DNA of 64,000 bases from Luteimonas viscosa (GTDB taxonomy: Bacteria > Pseudomonadota > Gammaproteobacteria > Xanthomonadales > Xanthomonadaceae): positions 2,893,248 to 2,957,247 of the forward strand of contig NZ_VTFT01000001.1 in assembly GCF_008244685.1 (NCBI RefSeq), read 5' to 3'. Below are positions 45,652-54,852 of the stretch, piece by piece. Position 1 is the first letter of the stretch. The number at the start of each line of letters is the position of its first letter. The position numbers and the translations under genes were made by a program. The notes under the pieces were generated by a model. It saw only the letters and a program-made list of their open reading frames with translations, searched no databases and had not been told where the DNA came from.

Positions 45652-47958
45652 TCACAGGTCCAGGCCGAAGCCGATGCCGGCGGACTTCTCGCTGCCGCTG
45701 AAGGCACCGCCGAGCGAGAACGAACCGCGACCGACGCGCCTGCCATACCCGATCGACAATGCCTGCTCGCCACCCTGGAAGCCGGCGCCGACCGCGATCC
45801 GGCCGCGGGGACTCTGCGAGCCGGCGGCGTTGATCGCCATGTTCAGCATCGCCGAACCCATCGCCCCCTGACGGTCGATGCGCTTGTCCTGGCGGTCGAA
45901 GCGGCGGTCGACGCCGTCGAAACGGTCTTCCAGCGCGTCGAGGCGGCCGTTGATCGAAGTGGGATCGAAACCGAGCAGGTCGGCGATCCGGGTATCGGTG
46001 TAGGTGTTGGCGGTCGACAGGGTCTGCGCATCGCCGGCATCGGCATGGGCCGTGGCCGAATCGAGCGTGGCCGCGTCGCCCTCGTCCATCTGCTGGAGGT
46101 TGACCGCGTCGGTCGCGTCGACGCCAGCGGCGACATTGGAGATCGTGGTGCCGGCCGCGCCTTCCAGCGCGATCGAGCCCCTGCCATCGTCGTCGTAGGC
46201 CACGCTCAGCGGGTTGCCCGGGCCCTGCGGCCCGGCCGGTCCTTGCGGGCCTGCCGGTCCCGCCGGACCTTGCGGGCCCGGGATGCCGCCCTGGCCCGAG
46301 AGCTCCGTCAACCGCGTGTCCACCGCGGCGAAGGCGCTGCCGACATCGTTGTAGTCGTTGCCCTGGATCGAATACGTCGGGGCCAGGAACGTGCCGCCGG
46401 CGAAACTCGCGCCGCCACCCAGCGCAGCGGCGAAGGGATGCAGCTGGCCCACGTTGACCGCATCGGTATCCGCGGTGCCGCCGGCCAGGTTGACCAGCCG
46501 GCGCTCGTTGCCGACCCTGCCGATCGATACGGTATTGGCCTGGTCGGCGATCGATTCGGCCCCCAGCGCCACGGCCTCGGTTGCATCGGCATGGGTTTCG
46601 CTGCCGGCGCCCAATGCCAGGCTGGCGGTTCCCTGCGCACTGGCATTGCCCACGGCGATGGCGTATGCCCCGTCGGCGTGGCTGTACGCGCCGATCGCCA
46701 TGGCGTCGGCGCCGCTGGCGTTGCTGTCCACGCCGAATGCCGTGGTGTTGGCGCCGGTCGCCTGGCTGTTCCGGCCCACCGCGGTGCTGTTTTCGGCGCT
46801 GGCCTGGCTCAGCATGCCGAGCGCGGTGCTGCGCAGGCCGGTGGCCTGGCTGCCCGCGCCCAGGGCCGTGGCATGTTCGGCGCTGGCATCGCTGGCCTGG
46901 CCCACCGAGGTGCTGCCCAGACCACTGGCCTCGCTACCCGCGCCCAGGGCCGTGCTCGCGGTACCGCTGGCGGTGCTGCTGCCGCCAATGGCGGTCGACA
47001 GGCCCGCGCTGGCAATGCTCATCACGCCCAGGGCGGTGCCACCCAAGCCAGCGGCCTGGCTCTGGTAGCCGATCGCGGTGGCGTAGTTGCCGCCCGCGAC
47101 GCTCTCGCCGCCGAAGGCCGAGCTGTAGTCGCCGTTGGCGGTCGCCCAGAAGCCGTTGGCGGTGGCGGCCGTGCCACCGGCCGCGCTCAGGTAGCCTGCG
47201 GCCGTGGCGCCGCCGCCGGTGGCGCTGCTGCGGGCGCCGGTGGCGGTGGAGAAATTGGCGGAAGCCAGGCTCTGCACGCCGGTGGCGGTGCTGTCGATGC
47301 CGTTCGCGTTCGCGCGCGCACCGATGGCGGTGGCGCGATCGGCGGACGCATTGCCCTGCACGCCCATGGCGGAGCTCTCGATACCGGTCGCATGCGCGCC
47401 GGCCCCGATGGCGGTCGCGCGCCCGGCCGACGCCAGGGTCGATTCGCCGGCGTCGATCGAGCCGTCGTTGTCGGCGTCGTGCCAGCCACCCACGGCCGTG
47501 CTGCTGTCCCCGCCGGCTTCGCTGTAGGCACCGAGCGCAGTCGCGCGCGCGCCCGCTGCATTGGCGTTGCCGCCCAATGCGGCGCTGTGGTAGCCGGTCG
47601 CCTGGCTGGCCATGCCGATCGCGATCGCGCGCTCCTGGGTTGCGGCGGACGCGACCCCGATGGAGATGCTGCGCGTGCCGCTGGCCTCGCTGCCGCCACC
47701 GAGCGCCACGCTGAAGTCGCCGGTCGCCTCGCTCTCGCGGCCGAGCGCCACCGCCTGGCTGCCGCTTGCATCGCTGCCCGTGCCGCAGGCGAGCGCCTCG
47801 AAGCCGGGGGCGGTGGCGGCTCCACCGCTTTCACCGGCTGTTTCGAAATCGCAGACATCGCCCGCGACCGCGGGTCCGCCAGCAGCGAAGCACAGCGAAA
47901 TGGCGAGGGACAGGATGTGGCGCTTGCGCAGGGTGGCGATCATGCGGACGGGTTTCAT
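45652..47958 (-). CDS. trimeric autotransporter adhesin (YadA-like) with collagen-like segment
   Basis: 768-residue surface protein. Signal peptide about residues 1-33 (ending GPAVAGD). Head about 45-500 built of 14-residue YadA-type repeats of the form AxAxGxxSxAxG. Within the head, residues 161-172 read [12 protein letters not shown], a complete EF-hand loop. A neck-like segment ([17 protein letters not shown]) follows at about 490. A collagen-like run of eight Gly-X-Y triplets ([16 protein letters not shown]) occupies about 557-582. A coiled stalk ([17 protein letters not shown]) leads to the C-terminal YadA anchor that forms the membrane pore. The ATG has an AAGGAGAG site. Likely role: adhesion or auto-aggregation. 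Confidence 0.9.
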   Translation of the reverse strand: MKPVRMIATLRKRHILSLAISLCFAAGGPAVAGDVCDFETAGESGGAATAPGFEALACGTGSDASGSQAVALGRESEATGDFSVALGGGSEASGTRSISIGVASAATQERAIAIGMASQATGYHSAALGGNANAAGARATALGAYSEAGGDSSTAVGGWHDADNDGSIDAGESTLASAGRATAIGAGAHATGIESSAMGVQGNASADRATAIGARANANGIDSTATGVQSLASANFSTATGARSSATGGGATAAGYLSAAGGTAATANGFWATANGDYSSAFGGESVAGGNYATAIGYQSQAAGLGGTALGVMSIASAGLSTAIGGSSTASGTASTALGAGSEASGLGSTSVGQASDASAEHATALGAGSQATGLRSTALGMLSQASAENSTAVGRNSQATGANTTAFGVDSNASGADAMAIGAYSHADGAYAIAVGNASAQGTASLALGAGSETHADATEAVALGAESIADQANTVSIGRVGNERRLVNLAGGTADTDAVNVGQLHPFAAALGGGASFAGGTFLAPTYSIQGNDYNDVGSAFAAVDTRLTELSGQGGIPGPQGPAGPAGPQGPAGPQGPGNPLSVAYDDDGRGSIALEGAAGTTISNVAAGVDATDAVNLQQMDEGDAATLDSATAHADAGDAQTLSTANTYTDTRIADLLGFDPTSINGRLDALEDRFDGVDRRFDRQDKRIDRQGAMGSAMLNMAINAAGSQSPRGRIAVGAGFQGGEQALSIGYGRRVGRGSFSLGGAFSGSEKSAGIGFGLDL

Positions 47959-48485
47959 TGCGGACTCTCCTTGAAGGACGGGATGGGTGGCGCGGGCCTG
48001 GCCGGGCGGCCGGATTCGCGCGCGGACAGGACGCTGGCGCGACGGTCGCGCCGCACTTGGAAGAACAACCGGCGGAAAGGGCCGGGACCCATCAGGCGAT
48101 GTCGCACCCCGAACCCCGGCCCCCGGTCAGGGGCGAACCGGCCCCCCGGGACGCCGATGCCGATTGGGGTCGTGCTGGCGGCGCGTGCGAGCTGCCGAGC
48201 GCGCGCCGCCCGCGGCGTGCGCGCTCTTTCGCAGGCCGGTGGCCAAGGCCGCGTGCCGGCTGGCATGCCCGGTCGAACCGGCCCGGCCCCGCAGGTCCGT
48301 GCGGCGGAAGCGACGCGAGGACGGTCGATGTGGCGAGGCGGCCTCGCTGACGGAAGGCCACACCACGATCGATTGCGTCTCCGGATCGTGCGCACGGACC
48401 AGGCCAGCCCGTCGGTGCGAGGGTGCTGGCGAGGGCTCGGCTACAATGGGAACCATCGCGTCACGACGCCTGAACCCGGAGTCCC
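47959..48485. other. 527-base gap, no gene seen
   Basis: Divergent region between the autotransporter and fah. Open frames here overlap on several strands and have no plausible start or family match. It holds a 10-bp GC-rich stem with a TTTC tail at 48197-48230 (plus strand), a small GGCGCGA/TCGCGCC hairpin at about 48034-48050 in the autotransporter leader, and a -10-like TACAAT at 48442-48447 ahead of fah. Confidence 0.6.
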
Positions 48486-49475
48486 ATGAAACTCGGTTCC
48501 CTCAAGGAAGGCGGCCGCGACGGCACCCTGGTGGTGGTCTCGCGCGACCTGTCGCGCGCCGTCCGTGCCACCGGCATCGCAGCGACCCTGCAGCGTGCGC
48601 TGGAGGACTGGAGCAACACGGCGCCGCGCCTGAACGCGCTGGCCCAGTCGCTGGAATCCGGCGACGCCGACGGCGTGTTCGACGTCGACCCCAACGCGCT
48701 GGCCGCGCCGCTGCCGCGCGCCTACGAATTCCTCGACGGCAGCGCCTACCTGCCGCACGTCGAGCGCGTGCGCCGGGCCCGTGGCGCCGAAGTGCCGGAG
48801 AGCTTCTACACCGATCCGCTGATGTACCAGGCCACCAGCGCCGGCTTCCATGGCCCGCGCGATCCGGTGCGGGTGGTGAGCGAGGAGTACGGCATCGACC
48901 TGGAGGCCGAGATCGTGGTGGTCACCGACGACGTGCCGATGGCGGTGACCCCGGAGCAGGCGGCCGGCCATATCCAACTGGTCGGCCTGGTCAACGACGT
49001 CTCGCTGCGCAACCTGATCCCGGGCGAACTGGCCAAGGGATTCGGCTTCCTGCAGTCCAAGCCGCGCTCGGCGCTGAGCCCGGTGTTCGTGACCCCGGAC
49101 GAACTCGGCGACGCGTGGCGGGACAACAAGCTGCACCTGCCGCTGCTCACCCACATCAACGGCGAATGGTTCGGCGCGCCGGAGGCGGGGGTGGACATGC
49201 AGTTCGATTTCGCCCAGCTGGTCGCGCATGCGGCCAGGACCCGGCCGCTGTCGGCGGGCACCCTGGTCGGTTCCGGCACCATCGCCAACCAGGACACGTC
49301 CACCGGCGCGTCCTGCTTCGCCGAACGGCGCACGGTGGAGGCGCTGGAAACCGGCGCGCCGGTGACGCCCTTCATGGCGTTCGGCGACCTGGTCCGGATC
49401 GAGATGCTGGACCGCGATGGCCGCAGCATCTTCGGCGCGATCGAACAGCGGATCGAGCGCCAGGCCGCGCCCTGA
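48486..49475 (+). CDS. fahA: fumarylacetoacetase (FAH family)
   Basis: 329-residue hydrolase that splits fumarylacetoacetate into fumarate and acetoacetate, the last step of tyrosine breakdown. It has FYTDPLMYQATSAGFHGPRD, YGIDLEAEIVVVTDDVPM and LGFLQSKPRSALSPVFV-type sequence typical of the short bacterial FAH group, with acidic metal ligands in the EAEIVVV and DDV stretches and NQDTSTGASCFAERRT. The position ahead of maiA supports fumarylacetoacetase over other FAH-domain hydrolases. A TACAAT -10-like motif lies about 40 bases upstream. Confidence 0.9.
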   Translation: MKLGSLKEGGRDGTLVVVSRDLSRAVRATGIAATLQRALEDWSNTAPRLNALAQSLESGDADGVFDVDPNALAAPLPRAYEFLDGSAYLPHVERVRRARGAEVPESFYTDPLMYQATSAGFHGPRDPVRVVSEEYGIDLEAEIVVVTDDVPMAVTPEQAAGHIQLVGLVNDVSLRNLIPGELAKGFGFLQSKPRSALSPVFVTPDELGDAWRDNKLHLPLLTHINGEWFGAPEAGVDMQFDFAQLVAHAARTRPLSAGTLVGSGTIANQDTSTGASCFAERRTVEALETGAPVTPFMAFGDLVRIEMLDRDGRSIFGAIEQRIERQAAP

Positions 49476-49783
49476 CGGACGGGGGGCTGGTGCGACGAGT
49501 GGCGACCGGGCCTCGCGCGGGGCGGTCAGGATGAGCAGTTGGGCGGCGCGACGGCCGCTGCAGGCGCCGGGATGCGTAAGGATGGTTAAGTGCGGCACGA
49601 AGGTGGGGACGCGCAGGGGGTTGCGCGACGGGGCCTCGACCATGCCGCACGCGTGAGCCGCGGCGCAGTGCGCGTGCCGGTCCCTCCAAACCGACGGGGA
49701 GCCGCCGTTGCCGGGGCGCCGTCCATCGCGCGTGCGGCAGGCGACATGCATTGCAACCGACAACTGGCCCAGGGGGTGCCGGA

Positions 49784-50449
49784 GTGAACGAAGAACTGCG
49801 GCTGTATTCCTACTGGCGATCGAGTGCCGCCTACCGGGTGCGCATCGGGCTCAACCTCAAGGGGCTGGCCTACGAGACCGTGCCGGTGCACCTGCTGCGC
49901 GACGGCGGCGAGCAGTTCGCGCCCGAATACGCCGCCACCAATCCGCAGAAGCTGGTCCCGGTGCTGCAGCACGGGCAGCGGCTGTTCCGGCAATCGCTGG
50001 CGATCCTCGAGTACGTCGACGAAGTCTGGCCGTCGCCGCCGCTGCTGCCCGCGACCTCGCGCGAACGCCAGCGCGTGCGCGCGCTGGCGCAGCTGGTCGC
50101 CGCCGACATCCACCCACTCAACAACCTGCGGGTGATGCGCTTCCTGGAGCAGGACTGGAACGTGCCGCAGCCCGAGCGCGACGTCTGGATCCGGCACTGG
50201 ATCACCGAGGGTTTCAACGCCTTCGAGTCGCTGCTGCGCGACCATCCGGCGACGGACACGTTCTGCGACGGCCACATGCCGACGATCGCCGACTGCTGCC
50301 TGGTGCCGCAGGTCTACAACGCGCGACGCTTCGGGCTCGACATGGCGCGCTGGCCGACGATCGCCGCGATCGAGCAGGCCTGCCTGGAGCTGCCCGAGTT
50401 CCGCGACGCGGCGCCCGACCGCCAGCCGGACGCGCCGCAGCAGTCCTGA
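49784..50449 (+). CDS. maiA: maleylacetoacetate isomerase (zeta-class GST)
   Basis: 221-residue glutathione S-transferase of the zeta class, converting maleylacetoacetate to fumarylacetoacetate. The active-site motif is SYWRSSAAYRVRIGLNLKGL at about residues 9-28, and IADCCLVPQVYNARRF near 168 is also conserved. Start is the GTG at 49784 with an AGGGGG site nearby. The 308 bases between fah and maiA (49476-49783) hold no recognisable gene; a 13-codon frame there ends overlapping the GTG but has no support. Confidence 0.94.
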   Translation: MNEELRLYSYWRSSAAYRVRIGLNLKGLAYETVPVHLLRDGGEQFAPEYAATNPQKLVPVLQHGQRLFRQSLAILEYVDEVWPSPPLLPATSRERQRVRALAQLVAADIHPLNNLRVMRFLEQDWNVPQPERDVWIRHWITEGFNAFESLLRDHPATDTFCDGHMPTIADCCLVPQVYNARRFGLDMARWPTIAAIEQACLELPEFRDAAPDRQPDAPQQS

Positions 50450-50477
50450 CGCGGTATCCGCCCGCCGCTGCTGCGGA

Positions 50478-51587
50478 TCAGCGCTGGGAGCCGAACACGT
50501 CCGCGTAGGGATCGTGCTCGCCGGTCGCGCCCTCGGAGAGGCGGAACTTGAGGTCGAGGCCCTCGCGCGAGTCGGCCGCGCGCAGCGCGGTCTCGCGTTC
50601 GATCCGGCCTTCCTTGAACAGGCGGTACAGGCACTGGTCGAAGCTCTCGATGCCTTCCTCCAGCGATTCCTCCATCGCCTGCTTGATCTCGTGCACCTGG
50701 CCGCGGCGCAGCAGGTCGCGGATCATCGGCGTGTTGATCAGCACCTCGGTGGCGGGCATGCGGCGGCCGTCGACCCCGACGACCAGGCGCTGCGAGACCA
50801 CCGCGCGCAGGTTCAGCGCGAGGTTCATCAGCACGTTCTTGTGCGCGGCCTCGGGGAAGAAGTTGAGGATGCGTTCGATGGTCTGGTCGGCATTGTTGGA
50901 GTGCAGCGTCGCCAGGCACAGGTGGCCGGTCTCGGCGAAGGCGATCGCGGCCTCCATCGTGGTCGCGTCCAGGATCTCGCCGATCAGGATCACGTCGGGT
51001 GCTTCGCGCATCGCGTTCTTCAGCGCGTTGTGGAAGGCGTGGGTGTCGAGCCCGACCTCGCGCTGGTTGACGATCGACTTCTTGTGGCGGTGCAGGTATT
51101 CGATCGGATCCTCGATGGTGAGGATGTGGCCCGAGGTGGTGCTGTTGCGGTAATCGATCATCGACGCCAGCGAGGTCGACTTGCCCGACCCCGTCGAGCC
51201 CACCAGCAGCACCAGCCCGCGCGGTGCCATGATGATGTCCTTGAGGACCTGCGGCAGCTGCAGCTCCTCGATGCTGGGGATGGTGCTGCGGATGGCGCGG
51301 ATCACCATCCCGACCTCGCCGCGCTGCTTGAACACGTTGACGCGGAAGCGCCCCGAGTCCTGCAGCGAGATCGCCATGTTCAGTTCCAGGTCGCGCTCGA
51401 ACTGCGGCACCTGGCCCTCGTCCATCAGCGAATAGGCGATCTTCTTGACCATGCCCGTGGGCAGGCCGGTGTTGCCGAGCGGGTACAGCTTGCCCTCGAC
51501 CTTGATGTAGACCGGCGCGCCGGTGGTCAGGAACATGTCCGACGCGTTCTTTTCCGTCATCAGCTTCAGGAAATAGCCGATGTCCAT
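50478..51587 (-). CDS. pilU: type IV pilus retraction ATPase PilU
   Basis: 369-residue hexameric motor ATPase acting with PilT in pilus retraction and twitching motility. It has the PilT/PilU core: Walker A GSTGSGKST at about residue 134, Asp box IEDPIEYLHRHKKSI, Walker B VILIGEILD and His box GHLCLATLHSNNADQTIERI. The start MDIGYFLKLMTEKNASDMFL fits PilU (PilT begins differently). Encoded alone here, convergent with maiA; the opposite strand carries two envelope protein genes. Confidence 0.92.
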   Translation of the reverse strand: MDIGYFLKLMTEKNASDMFLTTGAPVYIKVEGKLYPLGNTGLPTGMVKKIAYSLMDEGQVPQFERDLELNMAISLQDSGRFRVNVFKQRGEVGMVIRAIRSTIPSIEELQLPQVLKDIIMAPRGLVLLVGSTGSGKSTSLASMIDYRNSTTSGHILTIEDPIEYLHRHKKSIVNQREVGLDTHAFHNALKNAMREAPDVILIGEILDATTMEAAIAFAETGHLCLATLHSNNADQTIERILNFFPEAAHKNVLMNLALNLRAVVSQRLVVGVDGRRMPATEVLINTPMIRDLLRRGQVHEIKQAMEESLEEGIESFDQCLYRLFKEGRIERETALRAADSREGLDLKFRLSEGATGEHDPYADVFGSQR

Positions 51588-51679
51588 GTATGAACCCCCA
51601 ATGGCCCGCCGGGGCGTTTGCGAATCCGGCGAAGGCTGATGACAATGGCCGGACACCCACCCCGCGGGACGGCCCCCCA

Positions 51680-52066
51680 ATGCCGGCAAGCTTCGCACAA
51701 TTCAGGTTGGCACTGCAGGCACTGGTGTGCGGATGCGTGCTCGCGCTCACGGCTTGCGCGAGCATGCCGCCGCCGACGGCGGAATTGAACGCCGCCCAGC
51801 AGGCGGTTTCGCGGGCGGCCGATGCCGATGCCGACCAGTACGCGGCCGATGAACTCCAGCGCGCGCGCAGCCTGCTCACCCAGGCGCAGGCGGCGATGGC
51901 TGCGGGCCGCGAGAGCGAGGCGCGCGACCTCGCGACGCGAGCCGACGCGCTCGCCGGACTCGCTGCGGCGCGCAGCCGTGAAGCCGCGACGGATGCCGAG
52001 CTGGGGCAACGTCGCGCGGAGATCGCCGACCTGCGCCAGCGCCTGCGGATGGAGGAGACACCATGA
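51680..52066 (+). CDS. DUF4398-type lipoprotein
   Basis: 128-residue lipoprotein: hydrophobic signal and the lipobox LTAC at about residues 22-25, followed by an alpha-helical, Ala/Glu/Arg-rich body (AAQQAVSRAADADADQYAAD ... AELGQRRAEIADLRQRLR). This matches the DUF4398 family. It overlaps the next gene by four bases and faces pilU. Function unknown; an envelope-associated role is likely from the signal and partner. Confidence 0.82.
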   Translation: MPASFAQFRLALQALVCGCVLALTACASMPPPTAELNAAQQAVSRAADADADQYAADELQRARSLLTQAQAAMAAGRESEARDLATRADALAGLAAARSREAATDAELGQRRAEIADLRQRLRMEETP

Positions 52067-52665
52067 GGGCCGGACTCCGGCTCGCCGCCTGCCTGTCGCT
52101 GCTGCTGCTGGCCGGGCCGGCGGCGTGGGCCGCCGAGGATCCCGAGGCGGTGCAGCTGACGCAACGGCTGGTCGCGCTCGACGCGGACGCTTCGTTCGCC
52201 GGCTTCGCCTCGCTCGAGCGCCTGCAGGCGCGGCAGGCGGTCGACGCGCTGGCGAATGCGCGCGCCCGCACGCGCCCGTCGGCGTTGCAGGTCGCGCAAT
52301 GGCGGGTGGAAGCCGCCGAGGTCGCGGCCCGGACCGGGGCCGCGCGGCGCGAGATCGACCGGCTCGAGCGGGAGCGCGCCGACCTGCTGCTGGAAGCCAG
52401 CCGGCGCGAGGCCGCGCGGGCCCGCCAGGAGGCCGAGCGCCTGCGCATCCAGACCCAGATCCAGGCCGAGGAGACCGCGCGCCTGCGCGAGGCGGCCGAG
52501 GCCGAGTCGATGGCCCGGCAGGAAGCCGAAACCGTGCTCCAGGGCGTCTCCTCGCGCGAGGCCGCCCGCCTGCGTGCCTCGCGGGAACGCGCCGCCGAAC
52601 TCAAGCGCCAGGAAGAGGAACTGCTGCGCAGCCTGGAAGCGGACGGCGCGCCTCCGCAGCCCTGA
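52063..52665 (+). CDS. secreted coiled-coil protein of unknown function
   Basis: 200-residue protein with a cleavable signal peptide (LSLLLLAGPAAWAAED) and a long, highly charged helical body rich in Glu, Ala and Arg (about residues 75-190), predicted coiled coil. No enzymatic motif. Starts by four-base overlap with the DUF4398 gene, so both are made together and probably act together in the periplasm; no family name can be given. Confidence 0.75.
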   Translation: MRAGLRLAACLSLLLLAGPAAWAAEDPEAVQLTQRLVALDADASFAGFASLERLQARQAVDALANARARTRPSALQVAQWRVEAAEVAARTGAARREIDRLERERADLLLEASRREAARARQEAERLRIQTQIQAEETARLREAAEAESMARQEAETVLQGVSSREAARLRASRERAAELKRQEEELLRSLEADGAPPQP

Positions 52666-53057
52666 GGGCAGGTAAGAATTTAACGTAAATTCAACTGGTT
52701 GCAGGCCGTGGCCCGTCGCTGCGTCCAGGTTTTCCGCGGCCGCGTCTGAACGCCTGCACAAGGCGAACCGATTCGTGATGCGCAACCCGCCGGGATCTTG
52801 CCGGCGGCCCTTGTCGGCCTGCAAGGGGAGGAGTAGGGTCGGATACCCAGACGGCAGTTTCCTGATCCGGCCGTCTGGCGACCGAGCCAGACCGAAGATG
52901 ACCGAGCCGATCCCGTACCAGCCCCCCTTCCCCGGCAGCGCAGTCCGCCGGGCAGGGCGCGCAGGTGGGGGTTGCCGCTCGCGCCCGGTCTGCCACCCGA
53001 GACGACGCCCCGTGCCCTGACCGGCCGGGGCGTTTGCATGTTCGCAGGAGGATTTCC
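52666..53057. other. 392-base non-coding gap with several hairpins
   Basis: No credible gene. An AT-rich palindrome GAATTTA-ACG-TAAATTC lies at 52676-52692. Hairpins: CTTGC...GCAAG (52797-52825); a stacked stem GGTCG + CCAGACGGC paired with GCCGTCTGG + CGACC (52837-52883); and ACGCCCCG/CGGGGCGT (53005-53033) followed by TTT. Together these could be a small RNA or a long structured leader for the downstream ydcH-like gene. Confidence 0.5.
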
Positions 53058-53276
53058 ATGTTCGAAGGGCAACCGCAGGCGGAACTCGACAAGCTGATCA
53101 ACGACAACCGGGAGTTCAAGCAGCTCTACCAGCGCCACAAGGAACTCGACAAGAAGGTGCTCGATGCCGAACTCGGCGTGCTCCCGATCGACGACACCAC
53201 CCTGTCGCAGATGAAGCGCGAAAAGCTCGCTGCGAAGGACCGCCTGACCCGGCTCTACGACACCCTTCAACACTGA
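53058..53276 (+). CDS. YdcH-like (DUF465) small protein
   Basis: 72-residue helical protein of the DUF465/YdcH family; the run FKQLYQRHKELDKKVLDAEL and the ending KREKLAAKDRLTRLYDTL are typical of this two-helix fold. The ribosome site is a strong AGGAGG seven bases before the ATG. Function of the family is unknown. It is followed by a large hairpin. Confidence 0.88.
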   Translation: MFEGQPQAELDKLINDNREFKQLYQRHKELDKKVLDAELGVLPIDDTTLSQMKREKLAAKDRLTRLYDTLQH

Positions 53277-53291
53277 GGTTTTACGAAGTCA

Positions 53292-53334
53292 CGGGCGGCG
53301 GCGGCCATCCTCGTCGGTCGCCGTCGCCCGTGTG
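53292..53334 (+). terminator. long hairpin after the ydcH-like gene
   Basis: 17-bp stem (two G-T pairs) with a 9-base loop, starting 16 bases after the stop. No T-run follows; the strength of the stem still argues for an RNA 3' end. Confidence 0.5.
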
Positions 53335-53412
53335 CTGTTCCCGACGCGTCAGCGGCGGCCTCACGGGCCGGTGCGATAATCGCCGCTCCTCCGGCTGCCG
53401 CATCGAACGCGC

Positions 53413-54789
53413 ATGACCATCCACGCTTCCGTCCTCGAGCTCATCGCGCAGACCCCGATCGTGCGCGCCCAGCGCCTCGATGCCGGCCCATGCGAGCTGT
53501 ACTTCAAGCTCGAGAGCCAGAACCCCGGCGGTTCGATCAAGGACCGCATCGGCCTGTCGATGATCGAGGCCGCCGAGGCCCGGGGCGATCTCAGGCCCGG
53601 CGCGACCCTGGTCGAGGGCACCGCGGGCAACACCGGCATCGGCCTGGCGCTGGTGGCGCAGCAGAAGGGCTACCGGCTGGTCCTCGTGGTCCCGGACAAG
53701 ATGAGCCGGGAGAAGATCTTCAACCTCAAGGCGATGGGTGCCGAGGTGGTCCTGACCCGGTCGGACGTGGCCAAGGGCCATCCCGAGTACTACCAGGACC
53801 TGGCCGCGCGCATCGCCGCGGAAACGCCCGGCGCCTATTTCGTCAACCAGTTCGGCAATCCCGACAACCCGGCCGCGCACGAACACGGCACGGGGCCGGA
53901 GATCCTGCGGCAGATGGCCGAGGTGGGCGGGCTGGACGCGGTCGTGTTCGGCTGCGGCAGCTCGGGCACGATGACCGGGCTCTCGCGCTGCTTCGCCGAA
54001 CACGCGCCGGACGTGGAACTCGTCCTGGCCGACCCGGTGGGTTCGATCCTGGCCGAATACATCAACGAGGGCACGCTCAGCGACAAGTCGGCCAGCTGGA
54101 TGGTGGAAGGCATCGGCGAGGACTTCCTGCCCTCGATCTCCGACTTCAGCCGGGTGAAGAAGGCGTACGCCATCACCGACAAGGAGAGCTTCCTGGCCGC
54201 GCGCGAGCTGCTGCGCACCGAAGGCATCTTCGGCGGCTCCTCCACCGGCACCCTGCTGGCCGCGGCGCTGCGCTACTGCCGCGAGCAGACCGAGCCGAAG
54301 AAGGTGCTGGTGTTCGTCTGCGACACCGGCAACAAGTACCTGAGCAAGCTCTACAACGACTACTGGATGCTCGACAACGGCTTCCTCGAGCGCGAGCAGC
54401 ACGGCGACCTGCGCGACCTGATCCTGCGTCCGTACTCGCAGCGCGACACCGTGGTCCTGGCGCCCGGCGACCTGCTGGTGACCGCCTACCAGCGGATGAA
54501 GCTGTACGAGATCTCGCAGCTGCCGGTGATGGACGGCGACCAGATCGTCGGCATCCTCGACGAGAGCGACGTGCTGCTGCACGTCTACGGCGACGAGGCC
54601 AAATTCCGCGATCCGGTCTCGACCGCGATGGTCCGCAAGCTCGACATCCTCGACGTGAAGTCGCCGGTCGAATCGCTGCTGCCGGTGTTCGACCGAGGCC
54701 ACGTGGCGATCGTGGTCGACGGCCCCCGGTTCCTGGGGCTGATCACCCGGATCGACCTGCTGAACTGGCTGCGAAGGCGGGTTCACTGA
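53413..54789 (+). CDS. cbs: cystathionine beta-synthase
   Basis: 458-residue PLP enzyme joining serine and homocysteine to cystathionine, the first step of reverse transsulfuration. The catalytic part (about 1-320) has the PLP lysine in QNPGGSIKDRIGLSMIE at about residue 43 and the GTAGNTGIGLALVAQQKGY loop at about 72. The C-terminal part has two CBS domains (about 335-455; LPVMDGDQIVGILDESDVL), regulatory as in other full-length CBS proteins. A -10-like GATAAT lies about 30 bases upstream. Followed by metB on the same strand. Confidence 0.92.
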   Translation: MTIHASVLELIAQTPIVRAQRLDAGPCELYFKLESQNPGGSIKDRIGLSMIEAAEARGDLRPGATLVEGTAGNTGIGLALVAQQKGYRLVLVVPDKMSREKIFNLKAMGAEVVLTRSDVAKGHPEYYQDLAARIAAETPGAYFVNQFGNPDNPAAHEHGTGPEILRQMAEVGGLDAVVFGCGSSGTMTGLSRCFAEHAPDVELVLADPVGSILAEYINEGTLSDKSASWMVEGIGEDFLPSISDFSRVKKAYAITDKESFLAARELLRTEGIFGGSSTGTLLAAALRYCREQTEPKKVLVFVCDTGNKYLSKLYNDYWMLDNGFLEREQHGDLRDLILRPYSQRDTVVLAPGDLLVTAYQRMKLYEISQLPVMDGDQIVGILDESDVLLHVYGDEAKFRDPVSTAMVRKLDILDVKSPVESLLPVFDRGHVAIVVDGPRFLGLITRIDLLNWLRRRVH

Positions 54790-54852
54790 ACGGGCGGCCG
54801 GCACGGCCGCGATGCTAGAATCCCGGCCCCGGATTCCAATGGATTCAGTGAC

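Noticed and set aside
47987..49534. Long frame (515 codons) covering the gap and fah in another reading frame
   Set aside because: The part over fah is a shadow of the real gene; the rest is Arg/Pro/Gly-rich as expected for random high-GC frames.
49590..49787. A 65-codon frame ending at maiA
   Set aside because: Arg/Ala-rich translation, no ribosome site of note, and no conserved motif. A 13-codon end piece overlaps the maiA GTG but is best taken as chance.
52820..52910. Resemblance to a manganese (yybP-ykoY) riboswitch: GGGGAGGAGTAG followed later by CCAGACC
   Set aside because: The usual GGGGAGTAGC run is interrupted by three extra bases, the closing stem with the 3' side does not pair, and the downstream gene is not a metal transporter.
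52965..53276. Longer start for the YdcH-like protein upstream of 53058
   Set aside because: The AGGAGG site and the family length both point to the ATG at 53058.
53140..53276. Possible frameshift or fusion between the ydcH-like gene and cbs
   Set aside because: The gene ends cleanly at 53276 and is followed by a strong hairpin; cbs has its own upstream box.
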